A stretch of DNA of 64,000 nt, from positions 1-64,000 of the forward strand of contig NZ_JAGEPF010000029.1 in NCBI RefSeq assembly GCF_017573465.1, given 5' to 3'. The notes below the pieces were generated by a model. It did not search any database, had not been told where the DNA came from, and was given only the letters and a program-made list of their open reading frames with translations. Positions 42,692 to 50,797 of the stretch are shown here, piece after piece (position 1 is the first letter of the stretch; every line of letters starts with the position of its first letter). A program made the translations under genes and the position numbers. This DNA is from Actinomadura violacea (GTDB lineage Bacteria; Actinomycetota; Actinomycetes; Streptosporangiales; Streptosporangiaceae).

Positions 42692-44326
42692 TCAGGCGGG
42701 TCCCGCCGCCTCCAGCAGCCGGCCGTCCCGGAGCCGCAGCCAGCGCTTCACCCCGATGTCGGCGAGGAACCGCTCGTCGTGGCTGACCACCACGAACGCC
42801 CCCTGGTAGGCGTTGAGCGCGGCGACGAGCCACGCGACGCTCGCCAGGTCCAGGTTGTTGGTCGGCTCGTCCAGGAGCAGCAGCTGCGGCGCGGGCTCCG
42901 CGCACAGCACGCACGCGAGCGTGGCGCGCAGCCGCTCGCCGCCCGACAGCGCCCCCGCCGGCAGGTGCGCGCGGGCGCCGCGGAACAGGAAACGGGCGAG
43001 CAGGTTCATCCGCTCGGCCTCAGGCATCCCCGGCGCGAACGCGGCGAGGTTCTCCGCGACCGTGCGGTCGAGGTCGAGCAGGTCCAGGCGCTGCGACAGG
43101 TACGCGACCCGGCCGTCGGCCCGCCGCGTCGTCCCGCCGTCCTCGGGGGAGAGGTCGCCGGCGATCAGGCGGAGCAGCGTCGACTTGCCGGCGCCGTTCG
43201 CCCCGATCAGCGCGACGCGCTCCGGGCCGCGGATCTCCAGGCTCGCGCCCGGTTCGGCGAACACGGCGCGGTCGCCGTACCGGACCCGCATGCCCTCGCC
43301 GAGGAACACCGTCCGCCCGGCGGGGATGGCGGTGGCGGGCAGCTCCAGGCTGATCGCCTGGTCGTCGCGCAGCGCGCGCTCGGCCTCCTGGAGCCGGGCG
43401 CGCGCGTCGCCGAGCCGCGCGGCGTGCGTGCCCTCGGCCCGGCCCGCCGACTCCTGGGCGCGCCGCTTGCGCCCGCCGGCCAGGATCTTGGGCAGCCCCG
43501 CGTCCTTGAGGTTGCGCGCGGCGTTGCTCTGCCGGCGGGCCGCCCGCTCCCGGGCCTGCTGCATCTCCCGCTTCTCCCGCTTCACCTCCTGCTCGGCGCT
43601 GCGGACGTCCTTCTCCACGGCCTCCTGCTCGACCCGCAGGGCCTCCTCGTAGGCGGTGAAGTTCCCGCCGTAGAGCCGCATCTCGCCGCGCTCCAGCTCG
43701 GCGATGCGGTCCATCCGGTCGAGGAGCGCCCGGTCGTGGCTCACCACCAGCAGGCACCCGTTCCAGTCCCCGAGGACGTCGTACAGCCGGTGCCGCGCGT
43801 CGATGTCGAGGTTGTTGGTCGGCTCGTCGAGCAGCAGCACGTCCGGCCGCTTCAGCAGCTGCGCGGCCAGGCCGAGCGAGACGACCTGGCCGCCGCTGAG
43901 CGCGCCCAGCCGGCGGTCCAGGCCGACGTCGCCGAGGCCGAGCCGGTCGAGCTGCGCGCGGGTGCGCTCCTCGACGTCCCAGTCGTCGCCGATCACGGCG
44001 AAGTGCTCCTCGGCCGCGTCGCCGGACTCGATGGCGTCCAGCGCGCGGATCACCGGGGCGACGCCCAGGACGTCGGCGACGGTGAGGGCGCCGTCCAGCG
44101 GCAGCGTCTGCGGCAGGTGGCCGAGGACGCCGTCGACCGTGACGGTGCCGGCCGACGGCCGCAGCTCGCCGGCGATCAGTTTCAGCAGGGTGCTCTTGCC
44201 GGCGCCGTTGGGAGCGACCAGGCCGGTGCGGCCGGCGCCGACGGTGAACGACAGGTCCTGGAAGACCGGGACGTCGCCGGGCCAGGAGAAGGACAGGCCG
44301 GAGCAGATGATGCGTGCATCGGACAC
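42692..44326 (-). CDS. ABC-F ATPase, antibiotic-resistance/ribosome-protection type
   Basis: A 544-residue protein with two ABC ATPase domains and no membrane helices. The Walker A motifs are APNGAGKST and GANGAGKST, each domain has an LSGG signature, and both contain LLDEPTNNLD. The Arg/Glu-rich linker (about residues 230-320) is the part that reaches into the ribosomal P site in this family. Proteins of this type displace macrolide, lincosamide, streptogramin or pleuromutilin drugs from ribosomes. The GTG at 44326 has GAGGT 7 bases upstream, and that GAGG can pair with CCTC just after it. A 9-codon leader ORF and hairpin upstream suggest drug-induced attenuation. Confidence 0.88.
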   Translation of the reverse strand: MSDARIICSGLSFSWPGDVPVFQDLSFTVGAGRTGLVAPNGAGKSTLLKLIAGELRPSAGTVTVDGVLGHLPQTLPLDGALTVADVLGVAPVIRALDAIESGDAAEEHFAVIGDDWDVEERTRAQLDRLGLGDVGLDRRLGALSGGQVVSLGLAAQLLKRPDVLLLDEPTNNLDIDARHRLYDVLGDWNGCLLVVSHDRALLDRMDRIAELERGEMRLYGGNFTAYEEALRVEQEAVEKDVRSAEQEVKREKREMQQARERAARRQSNAARNLKDAGLPKILAGGRKRRAQESAGRAEGTHAARLGDARARLQEAERALRDDQAISLELPATAIPAGRTVFLGEGMRVRYGDRAVFAEPGASLEIRGPERVALIGANGAGKSTLLRLIAGDLSPEDGGTTRRADGRVAYLSQRLDLLDLDRTVAENLAAFAPGMPEAERMNLLARFLFRGARAHLPAGALSGGERLRATLACVLCAEPAPQLLLLDEPTNNLDLASVAWLVAALNAYQGAFVVVSHDERFLADIGVKRWLRLRDGRLLEAAGPA

Positions 44327-44327
44327 G

Positions 44328-44339
44328 TGAGGGACCTCA
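44328..44339 (-). promoter_or_regulatory. Self-complementary ribosome binding site of the ABC-F gene
   Basis: On the minus strand TGAGG and CCTCA flank TC, so the Shine-Dalgarno GAGG can fold on itself directly before the GTG at 44326. This could limit translation until a ribosome or other structure opens it. Confidence 0.45.
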
Positions 44340-44447
44340 TGAAGTGAAGCGGGCGTACCGGAGCCGCCCGGCAGGGGCAGGGATGCGGTCAGACGACGAG
44401 GAGGCCACGGCGATGGCGCTCGTCCGCGCGCACCGGTGGCCGATCGA

Positions 44448-44465
44448 CTCCGGGATCACCCGGAG
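44448..44465 (-). promoter_or_regulatory. Leader hairpin holding a stop codon
   Basis: On the minus strand CTCCGGG and CCCGGAG pair perfectly around TGAT. The loop holds the TGA that ends the upstream leader ORF, so a ribosome stalled in or at the end of that ORF would melt the hairpin. Confidence 0.5.
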
Positions 44466-44485
44466 ATGTCGTCGTCACCTGCCAC
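44456..44485 (-). CDS. Candidate 9-residue leader peptide
   Basis: GTG at 44485 opens a 10-codon ORF encoding MAGDDDISG followed by TGA. GGGAG lies 7 bases before the start, a good ribosome binding site. The ORF sits in the 200-base leader of the ABC-F gene and stops in a hairpin loop. Leader peptides of this size control many ABC-F genes by ribosome stalling or attenuation. Expression is not proven by the sequence. Confidence 0.5.
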   Translation of the reverse strand: MAGDDDISG

Positions 44486-44520
44486 TGCTGATCTCCCTCT
44501 GCGAGTCACACGTGCGCATC

Positions 44521-44526
44521 ATTTTA
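44521..44526 (-). promoter_or_regulatory. -10 box upstream of the ABC-F leader
   Basis: TAAAAT on the minus strand is 5 of 6 to the consensus and would place the transcript start near 44513, just before the leader ORF. No convincing -35 box is seen. Confidence 0.45.
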
Positions 44527-45495
44527 TCAGCGCGCGGCGCCCACCTGGCCCAGCAGCGCGGCGGCGGCGTCCTCGGCGAAGGCGCCGGGCAGGTCCGAGC
44601 CCATCCGGTCGGCGGCCGCCTCCCGGAGCCGGACCCCGGCCGCCGCGCTCGCGGTGGCGGCGGCCGCGGCGAGCAGCACCGGCGGCCCGCTGCGGATCCC
44701 GTCGCGGCGCGCCACGGCCCGGGCCGTCACGGCCGCGAGCGCGACCCGGGGCGCCAGGCCCTGCGGCGAGGTGCGCGGCGGTGCGGACGGGAGCTTGTCC
44801 AGCCCCATCTCGGCCATCGTGAGCAGCCCGTTCACCGTCTTGACGGCGGGATGCGACAGCCGTCCGGACAGGCCCGGGTGGTAGCGGCGCGAGCGCAGCG
44901 CGAGGGCGCTGAGCCCGGCCGAGCTGCGGCAGCCCGTGGCCGCGCCGAGCGCCGCGGCCCGCATCAGGGCCCGGCGGGACGGACGGTCCGGCCGGGGCTG
45001 GCGCTGTGCCTTGCGCTCCTCGTCGGCGCGGAACTGCGCGGAGAGCACTGCGTGCGCCGTCATCCCGTAGAGGAGGTGCGGCACCGCGTCGGAGATCCAG
45101 TCCGCCCTGCTCCACGTGCGCGGGTCGGAGATGCCGAGCCGGACGATCGGCAGGTCGGCGGCGGCCATCGCGGCGGCGCCGAGCAGCGGCCCGCCGATCA
45201 CGGTGGGCAGCCGGATCCCGGCCGCGCGCAGCGCTCCGGCCAGCGCGCCGACGGCCAGTCCGGTGAAGGTGCCGCTGAGCGCGCCGAGGCCGTCCAGCCG
45301 GTCGCCGCGCTGCCGCGCGTCGCCGGGGATCCGCGCGCCGGCGAGGTCCGCCAGCGTGCCGGCGACCGTGGCCGGGACGTCGCTGGCCGGCCTGCCGCGT
45401 ATCGCCATGTCCGCTTCGGTGGTCGCGTTGAGCGCGGTGGTCCCGGCGGCGCCGGCCGCGATGCCGCGCAGGACGCCCTTCATGAGTGAGGTCAC
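44527..45495 (-). CDS. Hypothetical membrane protein, C-terminal part DUF4126-like
   Basis: A 322-residue Ala/Gly-rich protein with several weak membrane segments. The N-terminal half (GIAAGAAGTTALNATTEADMAIRGRPAS, then FTGLAVGALAGALRAAG) resembles actinobacterial proteins with a DUF1440-like pattern. The second half (ALMRAAALGAATGCRSSAGLSALAL) resembles DUF4126. No function is known for either. The GTG at 45495 has TAGTGC 6 bases upstream and no ribosome binding site; an in-frame ATG at 45483 is an alternative. It is divergent from the NodS-like cassette. Confidence 0.6.
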   Translation of the reverse strand: MTSLMKGVLRGIAAGAAGTTALNATTEADMAIRGRPASDVPATVAGTLADLAGARIPGDARQRGDRLDGLGALSGTFTGLAVGALAGALRAAGIRLPTVIGGPLLGAAAMAAADLPIVRLGISDPRTWSRADWISDAVPHLLYGMTAHAVLSAQFRADEERKAQRQPRPDRPSRRALMRAAALGAATGCRSSAGLSALALRSRRYHPGLSGRLSHPAVKTVNGLLTMAEMGLDKLPSAPPRTSPQGLAPRVALAAVTARAVARRDGIRSGPPVLLAAAAATASAAAGVRLREAAADRMGSDLPGAFAEDAAAALLGQVGAAR

Positions 45496-45589
45496 GCGGG
45501 GGCACTACCCGTGCTTTGCGCGATTACCCGCGCGCCCCCGGCCGCTGGTTTCGCCCATGCGCTGGGGGTAGAGAGCGGCCGGAGGTGCA

Positions 45590-46474
45590 ATGCGAGATTT
45601 GATGGGATTTGTCGGACGGCGCTTCCGGGCGGCCGCCCTCGAACCGCCGCCGCTTCCCGGCGGCGGTTCGACGGTGCGGCGCTGGTCGGTGCTCGCGGAC
45701 CTGGCGGGGGAGGACCTGTCGCTCGCCCGGCTCTGCGAGGGCCACTTCGACGCGCTGGCGATCCTCGACGAGCTCGGCGGGCCCCGTCCCGAACCGGGCT
45801 CCCTGTGGGGCGTCTGGGCCGCCAAGCCGGGAGCGCTCGAACTGTCCGGCGGCCGGGTCACCGGCGTGAAGCCCTACTGCTCCGGCGCCGCGCTCTGCAC
45901 CGACGTCCTGGTCACGGTCGGTCCGGAGCTGTACGCGGCCAAGCCCGGCGAGCCGGTCCCGGGCACCTGGCCCGCGACCGGGATGGCCGCCAGCGACAGC
46001 CGCGACGTGCGCTTCGACGCCGTCCCGGTGCGTCACGTCGGCCCCTACGTCGACCGTCCGGGCTTCCACCACGGCGGGGTGGGCGTCGCCGCCGTCTGGT
46101 ACGGCGGGGCCCGCGCGATCGCCCGCCGGATGGTCGGCACCGAGGACCCGCACGCGCTCGCGCACCTGGGCGCGGCCGACATCGCGCTGCGCAGCGCGCG
46201 GACCGCGCTGGAGGAGGCGGCCGCGCAGATCGACGACGACCCGTTCGACCGCAAGGGGGAGGCCGCGGCGCGCGCCCTGCGCGTCCGCGCGCTCGTCGCG
46301 GGCGCCGCCGCCGACGTGCTGGACCGGACGGGCCGGGCGCTCGGCGCGGGACCGCTGTCGCACGACGAGGAGCACGGCCGCCGCGTCGCCGACCTCACCG
46401 TCTACCTGCGGCAGCACCACGCGGAACGCGACCTCGCCGCGCTCGGCGCGCTGACCGACGGGCGGGACTGGTGA
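45590..46474 (+). CDS. Acyl-CoA-dehydrogenase-like protein, first gene of a NodS/GT2 cassette
   Basis: A 294-residue protein related to the middle and C-terminal parts of acyl-CoA dehydrogenases, shorter than the usual ~380. The middle beta domain shows LWGVWAAKPG, VKPYCSGAALCTDVLVTV and GMAASDSRDVRFDAVPV. The helical domain has ADLTVYLRQHHAERDLAALG, where classical enzymes end. It probably binds FAD and oxidises an acyl or related group; whether CoA is used is unknown. Its stop overlaps the next start as GTGA, the first of three such overlaps. This gene order recurs in actinobacteria and some proteobacteria. Confidence 0.8.
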   Translation: MRDLMGFVGRRFRAAALEPPPLPGGGSTVRRWSVLADLAGEDLSLARLCEGHFDALAILDELGGPRPEPGSLWGVWAAKPGALELSGGRVTGVKPYCSGAALCTDVLVTVGPELYAAKPGEPVPGTWPATGMAASDSRDVRFDAVPVRHVGPYVDRPGFHHGGVGVAAVWYGGARAIARRMVGTEDPHALAHLGAADIALRSARTALEEAAAQIDDDPFDRKGEAAARALRVRALVAGAAADVLDRTGRALGAGPLSHDEEHGRRVADLTVYLRQHHAERDLAALGALTDGRDW

Positions 46475-47160
46475 ACCTGATCGACGCGCCCGGCACCGCG
46501 GAGGCCGACTGGCGCGCCTGGCCCGGGCTGCGCGACCTGCCCGCCCTGGACTTCGCCGGCTGGCGCCGCGTCGCGGTCGTGGCCGCCCACCCCGACGACG
46601 AGGTGCTCGGCGCCGGCGGCCTGCTGGCGGCGCTCGCCGGCCTCGGGGCGCACGTCAGGCTGGTGGCCGTCACCGATGGCGAGGCGTCCCATCCGCATCT
46701 CGACCCCGCTGGCGTCGCCGCGACGCGGATCGCGGAGACCCGCGCCGCGCTGCGGCACCTTGCCCCGTGCGAGGTCGTCCGGCTCGGCATGCCGGACGCC
46801 GGGGTGGACGCCGCCGACCTCGCCGCCCGGCTGGACGGGCTGGTCCGCGGCTTCGACGCCTGCCTGGCCCCCTGGGAGCACGACGCGCACCGCGACCACG
46901 AGGCGGCCGGACGCGCCGCCTTGGACGCCGGCGCCGGTCAGGGCGTGCCCGTGCTGCGGTTCCCGATCTGGGCGTGGCACTGGGCCCGGCCCGCCGACCC
47001 CCGCGTCCCGTGGGACCGCGCCCGCCGCGTCCCGCTGACCGCCGCGGTGCGCGACCGCAAGGAGGCCGCCATCGGCTGCTTCGCCAGCCAGCTCGGCACG
47101 ATCCTGCCGCCGGAGACCGTGGCGCACTTCACCCGGGACCACGAGGTGTTCCTCCTGTGA
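46471..47160 (+). CDS. PIG-L family deacetylase
   Basis: A 229-residue zinc deacetylase of the GlcNAc-PI/MshB/LmbE family. The zinc motif is VVAAHPDDEVLGAGG (His40, Asp43) with a later HRDHEAAGRAAL His pair. It would remove an acetyl group from an N-acetyl sugar or amino-sugar conjugate. The GTG at 46471 overlaps the upstream stop by four bases. Its place between an acyl-CoA-dehydrogenase-like gene and a NodS-like methyltransferase parallels the NodB/NodS logic of lipochitooligosaccharide synthesis. Confidence 0.88.
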   Translation: MNLIDAPGTAEADWRAWPGLRDLPALDFAGWRRVAVVAAHPDDEVLGAGGLLAALAGLGAHVRLVAVTDGEASHPHLDPAGVAATRIAETRAALRHLAPCEVVRLGMPDAGVDAADLAARLDGLVRGFDACLAPWEHDAHRDHEAAGRAALDAGAGQGVPVLRFPIWAWHWARPADPRVPWDRARRVPLTAAVRDRKEAAIGCFASQLGTILPPETVAHFTRDHEVFLL

Positions 47161-47747
47161 CCCTGGACCCCGGGTACTTCGACGCCATGTACGCCGAGTC
47201 CGCCGACCCGTGGGGCTTCGCGACCCGCTGGTACGAGCGCCGCAAGTACGACCTGAGCCTCGCGCTGCTGCCCCGCCCCCGCTACGGCGACGCCTTCGAG
47301 CCCGGCTGCTCGATCGGCGTCCTCACCGCCCGCCTGGCCGTCCGCTGCGACCGGCTGCTCGCCTGCGACGGTGCGGAGTCCGCCGTCGAGCAGGCGCGTT
47401 GGCGCGCGCCCGGCGCCCGCGTCGAACGGCGGGTGATGCCCCGCGACTGGCCCGCCGGCCGGTTCGACCTGATCGTCCTGTCGGAGCTGCTGTACTACTT
47501 CGACGACGCCGACCTCGCCCGGATCCTGGAGCTGACCGCCGCGTCGCTGCGGCCCGGCGGCACCGTCCTCGCCGTGCACTGGCGCCACCCCGTCGCCGAG
47601 TACCCCAGGTCCGGCGACGAGGTGCACGCCGCGCTCGCCGATCTGCCGCTCACCACCGCCGCCACCCACTGCGAGGCCGACTTCCGCGCGGACGTCCTGG
47701 TCGCGGGCGACCCGCCGTCGCCCGCCGCGGCCGAGGGCCTGGTGTGA
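47157..47747 (+). CDS. NodS-like SAM-dependent methyltransferase
   Basis: A 196-residue class I methyltransferase. YFDAMYAESADPWGFATRWYE and RKYDLSLALLP at the N terminus are the NodS hallmark. AFEPGCSIGVLTARLA is the SAM-binding glycine loop, and LIVLSELLYYFDDADL is motif IV/post-motif. NodS N-methylates the deacetylated amino sugar of Nod factors, so an N-methylation of the PIG-L product is a reasonable inference. The GTG at 47157 overlaps the upstream stop as GTGA. The gene encodes no extra domain. Confidence 0.88.
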   Translation: MTLDPGYFDAMYAESADPWGFATRWYERRKYDLSLALLPRPRYGDAFEPGCSIGVLTARLAVRCDRLLACDGAESAVEQARWRAPGARVERRVMPRDWPAGRFDLIVLSELLYYFDDADLARILELTAASLRPGGTVLAVHWRHPVAEYPRSGDEVHAALADLPLTTAATHCEADFRADVLVAGDPPSPAAAEGLV

Positions 47748-48427
47748 TCGCCGGAGTGGTGGTCCCCGCGCATGACGAGCAGCTGCGCATCGGCCGCTGC
47801 CTCGCCGCGCTGCGGCTCACCGGCGCGCCCGTCGTGGTCGTCGCCGACGCGTGCACCGACGGCACCGCCCGGGTCGCCCGCGCGCACGGCGCCACCGTCA
47901 TCGAGACCGCCGGCCGCAACGTCGGGCGGGCGCGCGCCGCCGGCGTCGCCGAGCTGATCCGCCGCGGCGCCCGCTGGATCGCCACGACGGACGCCGACAC
48001 GCTCGTCCCGCCGTGCTGGATCCGCGCGCACCTGCGCCTCGCGGCCCTCGGCTGGGACGCCGTCGCCGGGTCCGTCGTCGTCGACGACTGGACGGGTCAT
48101 CCGCCCTGGCTCGCGTCGCTGTACGCGCGGCGGCACCCCGGCCCGGGCCTGCACGGCGCGAACCTCGGCTTCACCGCCGCCGCCTACCAGGCCGCGGGCG
48201 GCTTCCCGCGCCTGCCCACCGGCGAGGACCGCGCGCTGGTCGCCGCCCTGGAACGCACCGGGCACCGCGTCCTGCGCACCGACGCCGTCAGCGTCGTCAC
48301 CTCGTCGCGCCGCGACCACCGCGCGCCCGGCGGCTTCGGCCATCTCCTCGCCACGCTCGGCCGGACGCCGCTCGGGCCGCCGCGTCCGCCGCGCGACGCC
48401 CCGGCCGCGCCGTCGCTCCCCGAATGA
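47744..48427 (+). CDS. Family 2 glycosyltransferase
   Basis: A 227-residue GT-A type glycosyltransferase, small for the family. VVVPAHDEQLRIGRCLAAL begins the nucleotide-sugar domain, ATTDADTLVPPCW contains the DxD metal motif, GANLGFTAAAYQAAGGF and PTGEDRALV complete the acceptor region. No membrane helix is present. The GTG at 47744 overlaps the upstream stop as GTGA, making it the last of four coupled genes. It may extend or transfer the modified amino sugar, but the substrate is unknown. Confidence 0.85.
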   Translation: MIAGVVVPAHDEQLRIGRCLAALRLTGAPVVVVADACTDGTARVARAHGATVIETAGRNVGRARAAGVAELIRRGARWIATTDADTLVPPCWIRAHLRLAALGWDAVAGSVVVDDWTGHPPWLASLYARRHPGPGLHGANLGFTAAAYQAAGGFPRLPTGEDRALVAALERTGHRVLRTDAVSVVTSSRRDHRAPGGFGHLLATLGRTPLGPPRPPRDAPAAPSLPE

Positions 48428-48480
48428 GCGCAGCCGCGGCGTCCATGTGTCAGGTCCGGTCCACCGGGCATGCGGACGCC

Positions 48481-49314
48481 ATGCGCACCCTGGACCGGCT
48501 GGAAGAGTCCACCGCCCTCGACTCCATCGTCGAACCCGCACAGAAGGTCGCCCGCACCGTCGAACCCGGACGGTTCCGCGACGCCCTGCACGGCGTCTGG
48601 CTCGGGCACCCCCTCCACCCCGCCCTCGTGCAGCTGCCGATCGGCGCGTGGGCGTCGGCGGGCGTGCTCGACCTGTTCGGCGACGACCAGCGCGCCGTCC
48701 GCCGGCTCGTGGCGTTCGGCCTCGCCGGCGCGGTGCCGGCCGCGCTCGCCGGCTCCGCCGACTGGTCCGAGCAGCACGAGCAGCAGATGCGGGTCGGCGT
48801 CGTCCACGCGTTCCTGAACGGGACCGCGACCGCCCTCTACGCCGCGTCCCTGCTCACGCGGACGCGGCGGACCGGCCGGGCGCTGCGCCTCGCGGGCCTG
48901 CTCGCCGCCGGGACGGGCGGGCTGCTCGGCGGCCGCATCTCCTTCCGCCAGGCGGGCGGCGCCAACCACGCCGAGTCCGTCCCGCACCTGGTCGACCCGG
49001 GATGGCAGGAGCTCGGCGCGCTCGACGAGCTGCCGCAGGACGAGCCGGGCCGCCGCATGCTCGGCGAGATCCCCGTGGTCGTCGTCCGGCGCGGCACCGA
49101 GGTGCACGTCCTCGCCGACCGCTGCAGCCACCTGTCCGGCCCGCTGTCGGACGGCGAGGTGAAGGACGGCCGGATCACCTGCCCGTGGCACGGCAGCACC
49201 TTCGACCTCGCGGGCGGCTCGGTCGCCTGCGGCCCCGCCACCGCGCCCCAGCCCGTCTTCGACACCGAGATCCGCTCCGGCACGGTGTGGGTGCGGCTTC
49301 CCGGGGCGGGCTGA
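48481..49314 (+). CDS. DUF2231 membrane domain fused to a Rieske [2Fe-2S] domain
   Basis: A 277-residue protein. Residues about 30-165 are DUF2231: HPLHPALVQLPIGAWASAGVLDLFG and several membrane helices. Residues about 180-275 form a Rieske domain, with CSHLSGPL and CPWHGSTFDL giving the two Cys-His pairs that hold the [2Fe-2S] cluster. It probably passes electrons at the membrane to an unknown partner. I chose ATG 48481; an in-frame ATG at 48424 overlaps the GT2 stop and would add 19 residues. The hairpin at 49304-49321 spans its stop codon. Confidence 0.85.
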   Translation: MRTLDRLEESTALDSIVEPAQKVARTVEPGRFRDALHGVWLGHPLHPALVQLPIGAWASAGVLDLFGDDQRAVRRLVAFGLAGAVPAALAGSADWSEQHEQQMRVGVVHAFLNGTATALYAASLLTRTRRTGRALRLAGLLAAGTGGLLGGRISFRQAGGANHAESVPHLVDPGWQELGALDELPQDEPGRRMLGEIPVVVVRRGTEVHVLADRCSHLSGPLSDGEVKDGRITCPWHGSTFDLAGGSVACGPATAPQPVFDTEIRSGTVWVRLPGAG

Positions 49315-49321
49315 CCCGCCC
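49304..49321. terminator. Hairpin between convergent Rieske and P450 genes
   Basis: GGGCGGG and CCCGCCC pair around CTGA, which contains the Rieske gene's stop. It is 3 bases from the stop of the convergent P450 gene and may act in both directions. Confidence 0.45.
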
Positions 49322-49323
49322 GC

Positions 49324-50598
49324 TCAGCCGAGGTGGACCGGCAGCGCGTTGACCCCGTAGACGATCGACAGCTTGCGGTAGCTCAGCTTGTCCGGCTCCA
49401 CCGCGAGCCGCACGTCGGGGAACCGGCGGACGAGCGCGGGGTAGGCGGCCCGCAGCTCCATCTTCGCCAGCTCGGCGCCGATGCAGCGGTGCGCGCCCCA
49501 GCCGAACGCCAGGTGCGGCGGCGTCTTGCGGCCGGCGTCGAAGCCGTCCATGTCGGCGCCGAGCGCCGGGTCGCGGTTGGCGGCCGACAGCGAGATCAGC
49601 ACGACGTCGCCCTCGGCGATCTGCACCCCCGCGACCTCGGTGTCCTTGCGGGCGAACCGCGGGAACGCCAGCTGGACCACCGTCAGGTACCGCAGCAGCT
49701 CATCGACGAACGGGCCGATCGCCGCATCGTCGTCGTGGATGCGCTGGAACTGCTCGCGGTCGCGCAGCAGCACGATCGAGCCGAGCGCGAGCATGCTCGC
49801 GGTCGTCTCCAGACCGCCGGTGAGCACCCCGTCCGACAGGCCCGCGATCTCCAGGTCGTCGAGCTCGTCGCCGTGCTCGCGGATCAGCATGCCGATCAGC
49901 CCCGGCCCGGGCTCGACCCGCTGCCGGCGGACGACCTCGAGCAGGTAGTCCATCGACTCGGAGATCGCGCCGACCGACGCGCTCGCCCCGCCGAACAGGT
50001 CGAACCGGGCGCTGCTCAGCCGCTGGAAGTCGCTGCGGTCGCGGTGCGAGACGCCGAGCAGCTCGCAGATCGTCAGCAGCGGGACGGGCAGCGCGAACGA
50101 CTCCATCAGGTCGACCGGCCCGGTCCGCTCCGCCATCGCGTCCAGCCGCTCCTCCACGATCGTGTGGATCAGCGGCGTCAGCCGGCTCAGCCGGCGCATG
50201 GTGAACTCCGGCGTCAGCAGCTTGCGCCGGCGGGTGTGGACGGGCGGGTCGGAGAACCCCAGCCCGCCGGGCGTGAACCCGGCCGGGACGTCCACCTTGC
50301 CCACGAGGTTGGACAGGTCGTTGCTGAACGAGTCCGCGTCCGCGAGGACGGCCTTCGCCTCCTCGTAGCCGGTCACCAGCCAGACGCCGAACCCGAAGGG
50401 CAGCGGCAGCCTGCTGACGCGCCGCGCCTCCCGGATCTCGGTGAGGTCGCTCACCGGGTCCAGGCCGTCGCGGCGCAGGGGCGCCAGCGTGGAGTTGGGC
50501 AGGAACCGGATCGACTCGAGATTGAACCCGGCACGCTGCTTCCTGGCGATGTATCCCCGTACAAGCCACTTGGCCGCGCGTGCCCCGACATTCGCCAT
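49324..50598 (-). CDS. Cytochrome P450
   Basis: A 424-residue P450 with all canonical motifs. The I helix is TGGLETTASML with acid and Thr, the K-helix ExxR is ELLR in VDELLRYL, and Cys372 in FGWGAHRCIGAELAKMEL binds heme. The basic N-terminal 20 residues are not a clear membrane anchor. The sequence fits CYP107-like bacterial enzymes that hydroxylate polyketides, steroids or lipids; no cluster points to the substrate. The ATG at 50598 has TAACCT 6 bases upstream and no ribosome binding site, so expression is probably leaderless. Confidence 0.92.
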   Translation of the reverse strand: MANVGARAAKWLVRGYIARKQRAGFNLESIRFLPNSTLAPLRRDGLDPVSDLTEIREARRVSRLPLPFGFGVWLVTGYEEAKAVLADADSFSNDLSNLVGKVDVPAGFTPGGLGFSDPPVHTRRRKLLTPEFTMRRLSRLTPLIHTIVEERLDAMAERTGPVDLMESFALPVPLLTICELLGVSHRDRSDFQRLSSARFDLFGGASASVGAISESMDYLLEVVRRQRVEPGPGLIGMLIREHGDELDDLEIAGLSDGVLTGGLETTASMLALGSIVLLRDREQFQRIHDDDAAIGPFVDELLRYLTVVQLAFPRFARKDTEVAGVQIAEGDVVLISLSAANRDPALGADMDGFDAGRKTPPHLAFGWGAHRCIGAELAKMELRAAYPALVRRFPDVRLAVEPDKLSYRKLSIVYGVNALPVHLG

Positions 50599-50604
50599 GA
50601 TCGC

Positions 50605-50610
50605 AGGTTA
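50605..50610 (-). promoter_or_regulatory. Leaderless-type -10 box
   Basis: TAACCT on the minus strand lies 6 bases before the ATG at 50598. The 199-base gap beyond it is AT-richer at 50605-50670 but shows no other clear element. Confidence 0.45.
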
Positions 50611-50797
50611 TTGATCAGAAGCGCACATCGCACCTCCGTGCAGGATCTAAAACATCACATCTTCGAGACACTGGCCACCCGGACACCCCTGCGCGTCCGG
50701 TTCGTACCGCTCCGCGACCGCCGGGGCGGTGCGGTCGAATCGGCGCCGGAGCGGGCGGGTAGGACGGTGACCGCAAGCCGGAGACAGGGGGGAAGCC

